Positions 61,712-64,000 of a DNA stretch of 64,000 bases are shown piece after piece. Source of the stretch: Devosia marina (GTDB lineage Bacteria > Pseudomonadota > Alphaproteobacteria > Rhizobiales > Devosiaceae); the NCBI RefSeq assembly GCF_009758415.1, contig NZ_WQRF01000011.1, forward strand, positions 1-64,000, given 5' to 3'. Position numbers and translations under genes: made by a program. The notes under the pieces were generated by a model. It saw only the letters and a list, made by a program, of their open reading frames with translations. It was not told where the DNA came from and ran no database searches. The stretch's first letter is position 1. The number at the start of each line of letters is the position of its first letter.

Positions 61712-63058
61712 TCAGAGGAGCATTTGCGCGCGTGGTGCGGTTCGCCTTGGGTCCATCTGAATCGCTGCAGAGACACCCCAGATCAGCCCCACGAGCAGGA
61801 ACCAATGCCGCCAATGGTCCGTGTCGATAATCGCGGAGAGCAAGACCAGCACCGAAAACGTGGCGACTAGCGGTATCATCATCAGTCGGTACGGGGAGGC
61901 GCGCAGCAGCCCCTTGACCCCCCGCCAAAGGGTCAGCGCGACGAGCAGGAAGTAAAGCCCGCCACCACCCCAGCCATAATTGAGCAGGACCGATACATAG
62001 ACATTGTGGGGCTCCTCCATGATCTTCAAGGTCCGGAACTCGAATGGTCCGAGTCCGAACGGGTTTTCCAGCGCCAGTCCGAAGGCGTAGCCCTGCCGGC
62101 CGAAGCGGCCCGTTTCCCCCATATCGTAGCTCTGCCCCTGCGCCCGAACTGCGAACAGTTCGGCAACCTCCGGAATACTGAGAAGACCAAGAATGCCCAC
62201 CACCATAGCGATGGCACCAATGACCGTCATGACTATGATCTGCAGTTTTTCCTGGATACGAGCTTCCAGGCAGAAACACAGGATCAGCACGATCAGCGAA
62301 GACGCCAGCAAATGGCCCCAGGCGCCACGGGAGAAGCTGAGAAACACGCCCACCGTCAGAACAGCATAAACCAGAGCGCCGAGAACCTGCTCACGCCTGG
62401 TGCCAAGCAACACCCGCTGCAGGGCAAACATGGCCGGCAGGATCAAGAACGGTCCAAACACATTGGGGTCCTTGAACGTTGCTTTCGCTCGCCCATAGAG
62501 GGTGAAAAGTTCGGCGCCGGGGATCAAGCCCAGATAGGCAAGCGTTCCAATGATCGCGCAACACAAGGCCGCAATTGTATAGGCCTGCATAATCAGCCGC
62601 ATGCGCCTGTCGGTCGCTTCTGCCACGTAGTTGGCGAGAAAATAGCTGGTCAGCAGCAGGAAAACGGTGACAGCCGAGAAGACCATCGCATTGACCAGGG
62701 TCGAGTTCCCGACCTGAAACACTGCGATCAGCGCAAAGGGGACGAACCCCACGATGATGGCGAGCAGGCCTGTGCTTGAACGGTACAGGTCGATATTTGC
62801 CAGCACGGCCAATACCAGAACGGCAAGGAAAGCGAGTTCGTAGGGCGAGGGCTCAATAAGGACAAAGCCTCCGCAGAAAATCCAGAAACCCACCGACCAT
62901 GCGAGCATTCTCGAGGCGCGTGCGCGCATGACGTGCAGCCCTATCGGCGCCATATCTGATGCGAACTTGTCGGTCAGTGCCCTGGTCTCCTCATTCACAG
63001 CAAAGCTGACGCCGGTTGGCTGTTCAGGTTCTTGAACCCAAATGATCCTGTAGCGCAC
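61712..63058 (-). CDS. O-antigen ligase / Wzy-type polysaccharide protein
   Basis: A 448-residue protein with about ten to twelve helices. The large periplasmic loop and following helices carry the Wzy_C pattern: FSRGAWGHLLASSLIVLIL, then the loop with GETGRFGRQGYAFGLALENP, FGLGPFEF and EEPHNVYVSVLLNYG, where the conserved H of HN(V/I)Y is typical. It would polymerise or ligate surface polysaccharide in the inner membrane. Only the Tat-exported repeat gene is beside it within the window. Confidence 0.9.
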   Translation of the reverse strand: MRYRIIWVQEPEQPTGVSFAVNEETRALTDKFASDMAPIGLHVMRARASRMLAWSVGFWIFCGGFVLIEPSPYELAFLAVLVLAVLANIDLYRSSTGLLAIIVGFVPFALIAVFQVGNSTLVNAMVFSAVTVFLLLTSYFLANYVAEATDRRMRLIMQAYTIAALCCAIIGTLAYLGLIPGAELFTLYGRAKATFKDPNVFGPFLILPAMFALQRVLLGTRREQVLGALVYAVLTVGVFLSFSRGAWGHLLASSLIVLILCFCLEARIQEKLQIIVMTVIGAIAMVVGILGLLSIPEVAELFAVRAQGQSYDMGETGRFGRQGYAFGLALENPFGLGPFEFRTLKIMEEPHNVYVSVLLNYGWGGGGLYFLLVALTLWRGVKGLLRASPYRLMMIPLVATFSVLVLLSAIIDTDHWRHWFLLVGLIWGVSAAIQMDPRRTAPRAQMLL

Positions 63059-63248
63059 GCGCGGTGTGCATCAAGCCTTGATCGCCAACTCGTCCCTATC
63101 CGGGCCGCACAAATGCTAGAGGCGGACACGATCGAACACTAAGGAAATCGCTGCGGGGGGTAAAGTAGCAGTTGACCGTGCCTGGGTCCCCTCTGCATCA
63201 TCGCACTGGCGACGCCAAATCCCTCATTTCCCTTGCCAAGAGACCGCA

Positions 63249-64000
63249 ATGACAAACCGCCGGCAGCTTCTCACAGCAATGGGATCCGCAGTCCTGTCCA
63301 TGAGCGTCTTCCAACGCGCCGTTGCTCAACAATTTGTCGAAGGAACTGAGTTCGGACTGGAGGCAACGGACACTGGCGACCAATCCGGCAAGTTTCAGAT
63401 GGCGGTGGATGCCGCCGCCGCGCTGCAGCAGCCACTTCATCTAGCGGCAGGCACTTATCAGATCAGCAACATCGCGGTTTCGAGACCGATCACCATCCGG
63501 GGTACGCCGGGCACAACCCTGCGCATGGGGGCCGGGGACGCCATCCTTGTGCTCCGCGATTGCAGTGACGTCGTACTTGAAGGTCTGACTTTTGATGGCA
63601 TTGACGCTTTGGGGCGTGACGGCGCACTGCTGAGCATCACCAATGCCCAGCGCATCACGGTGCAGAACTGCACCTTCTTGCGCGCCGCCGGGACCGGCAT
63701 CAAAGCGCACAACATGCAAGGCAGGATCGAGAATTGCGCGTTGTCCGATATTGCCGATACGGCCATACATGCCAATGACAGTGCCGGCATCGACATTTTG
63801 GGCAACATCATTGCACGCTGCGGCAATGGCGGCATTCGCGTCTGGCGCAGTCAAAGTGGTCCGGATGGCGCACGCCTATCGGGCAATCGCATTTCGGACA
63901 TTGACTGGGTCGGTGGCGGCAACGGTCAGAACGGCAATGGTATCAATGTCTTCCGTGCCGACAATGTCGGCATATCAGACAATCATATTGTCAATTGCGC
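63249..64000 (+). CDS. Tat-exported right-handed beta-helix repeat protein (TIGR03808-like), cut by window end
   Basis: The first 250 codons are visible and open to the window end. The N-terminus MTNRRQLLTAMGSAVLSM has the twin-arginine signal, with cleavage near VAQQ. The rest is a right-handed beta-helix with repeated N-x-I/V and G-x-x-I steps (ILRDCSDVVLEG, ITVQNCTFLRAAGTGIKAH, ISDNHIVNC), as in TIGR03808 Tat-translocated repetitive proteins. Its role may be in envelope glycan or surface structure. It is divergent from the O-antigen-ligase-like gene. Confidence 0.85.
   Translation, partial: MTNRRQLLTAMGSAVLSMSVFQRAVAQQFVEGTEFGLEATDTGDQSGKFQMAVDAAAALQQPLHLAAGTYQISNIAVSRPITIRGTPGTTLRMGAGDAILVLRDCSDVVLEGLTFDGIDALGRDGALLSITNAQRITVQNCTFLRAAGTGIKAHNMQGRIENCALSDIADTAIHANDSAGIDILGNIIARCGNGGIRVWRSQSGPDGARLSGNRISDIDWVGGGNGQNGNGINVFRADNVGISDNHIVNC

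Overview
The window is GC-rich, densely coded chromosomal DNA from an alphaproteobacterium, most likely Hyphomicrobiales and close to Devosia. This placement is inferred from gene content: lepA, rbfA-truB, MmcB, the rhizobial membrane ferritin MbfA with ICE-type (Irr) boxes, RutR, DUF1127, DUF1236 and a TIGR03808-type Tat repeat protein. No rRNA or CRISPR array was seen. One tRNA is present, tRNA-Ser(GGA) at 55407-55496.

Layout. 1-356: right end of an IS21-family element (3' part of istB plus tandem terminal repeats), then palindromic intergenic repeats. 0.75-13 kb: lepA, a GcvA-like LysR gene, a DadA-like oxidase, a copper module (SCO1, a YcnI-PCu(A)C fusion, a DUF2946-like protein), mbfA, a divergent DUF2306/LytTR pair, a second LysR gene, trhO and an aldo/keto reductase. 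13-23.5 kb: Rrf2 regulator with a thioredoxin-reductase-like flavoprotein, a Gfo/Idh/MocA enzyme, two Tad-like pilus proteins, a FhuF-like ferric reductase, an SH3 protein, a 2-hydroxyacid dehydrogenase and rbfA-truB. 23.5-27.5 kb: three related MFS transporters with mmcB between two of them. 27.5-39.8 kb: regulators and stress genes (LysR, DUF1127-AKR, RlpA-like, 1-Cys peroxiredoxin, CreA-like, YegP-like, SelW-like, cNMP-binding protein, glutathione peroxidase, VOC/TetR), an incomplete amino-acid ABC system, and two 24-residue hydrophobic peptides beside a membrane protein.

39.8-50.6 kb is the best-defined system: pyrimidine uptake and reductive pyrimidine catabolism. All catabolic and transport genes lie on the minus strand, in the order aminotransferase, semialdehyde dehydrogenase, beta-ureidopropionase, dihydropyrimidinase, ABC ATPase, permease, permease, binding protein. 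Divergent rutR lies beside a near-consensus RutR box. The expected route is dihydropyrimidine to N-carbamoyl-beta-alanine to beta-alanine to malonate semialdehyde to acetyl-CoA. The first enzyme, dihydropyrimidine dehydrogenase, is not in the window.

50.6-64 kb: two GGDEF proteins, a VOC protein, a GT-C-like membrane protein, msrA, tRNA-Ser, an MFS transporter, a SulP-Usp-DksA-like operon, and the start of a surface-polysaccharide region (O-antigen-ligase-like protein and a Tat-exported beta-helix protein cut by the window end). No wholly new system was proven. The strongest leads are regulatory sites (paired ICE boxes, RutR box, ATAGAAT half-sites, TTGCGCAG repeats, Rrf2 palindrome), the copper-protein fusion and the MFS/mmcB operon.
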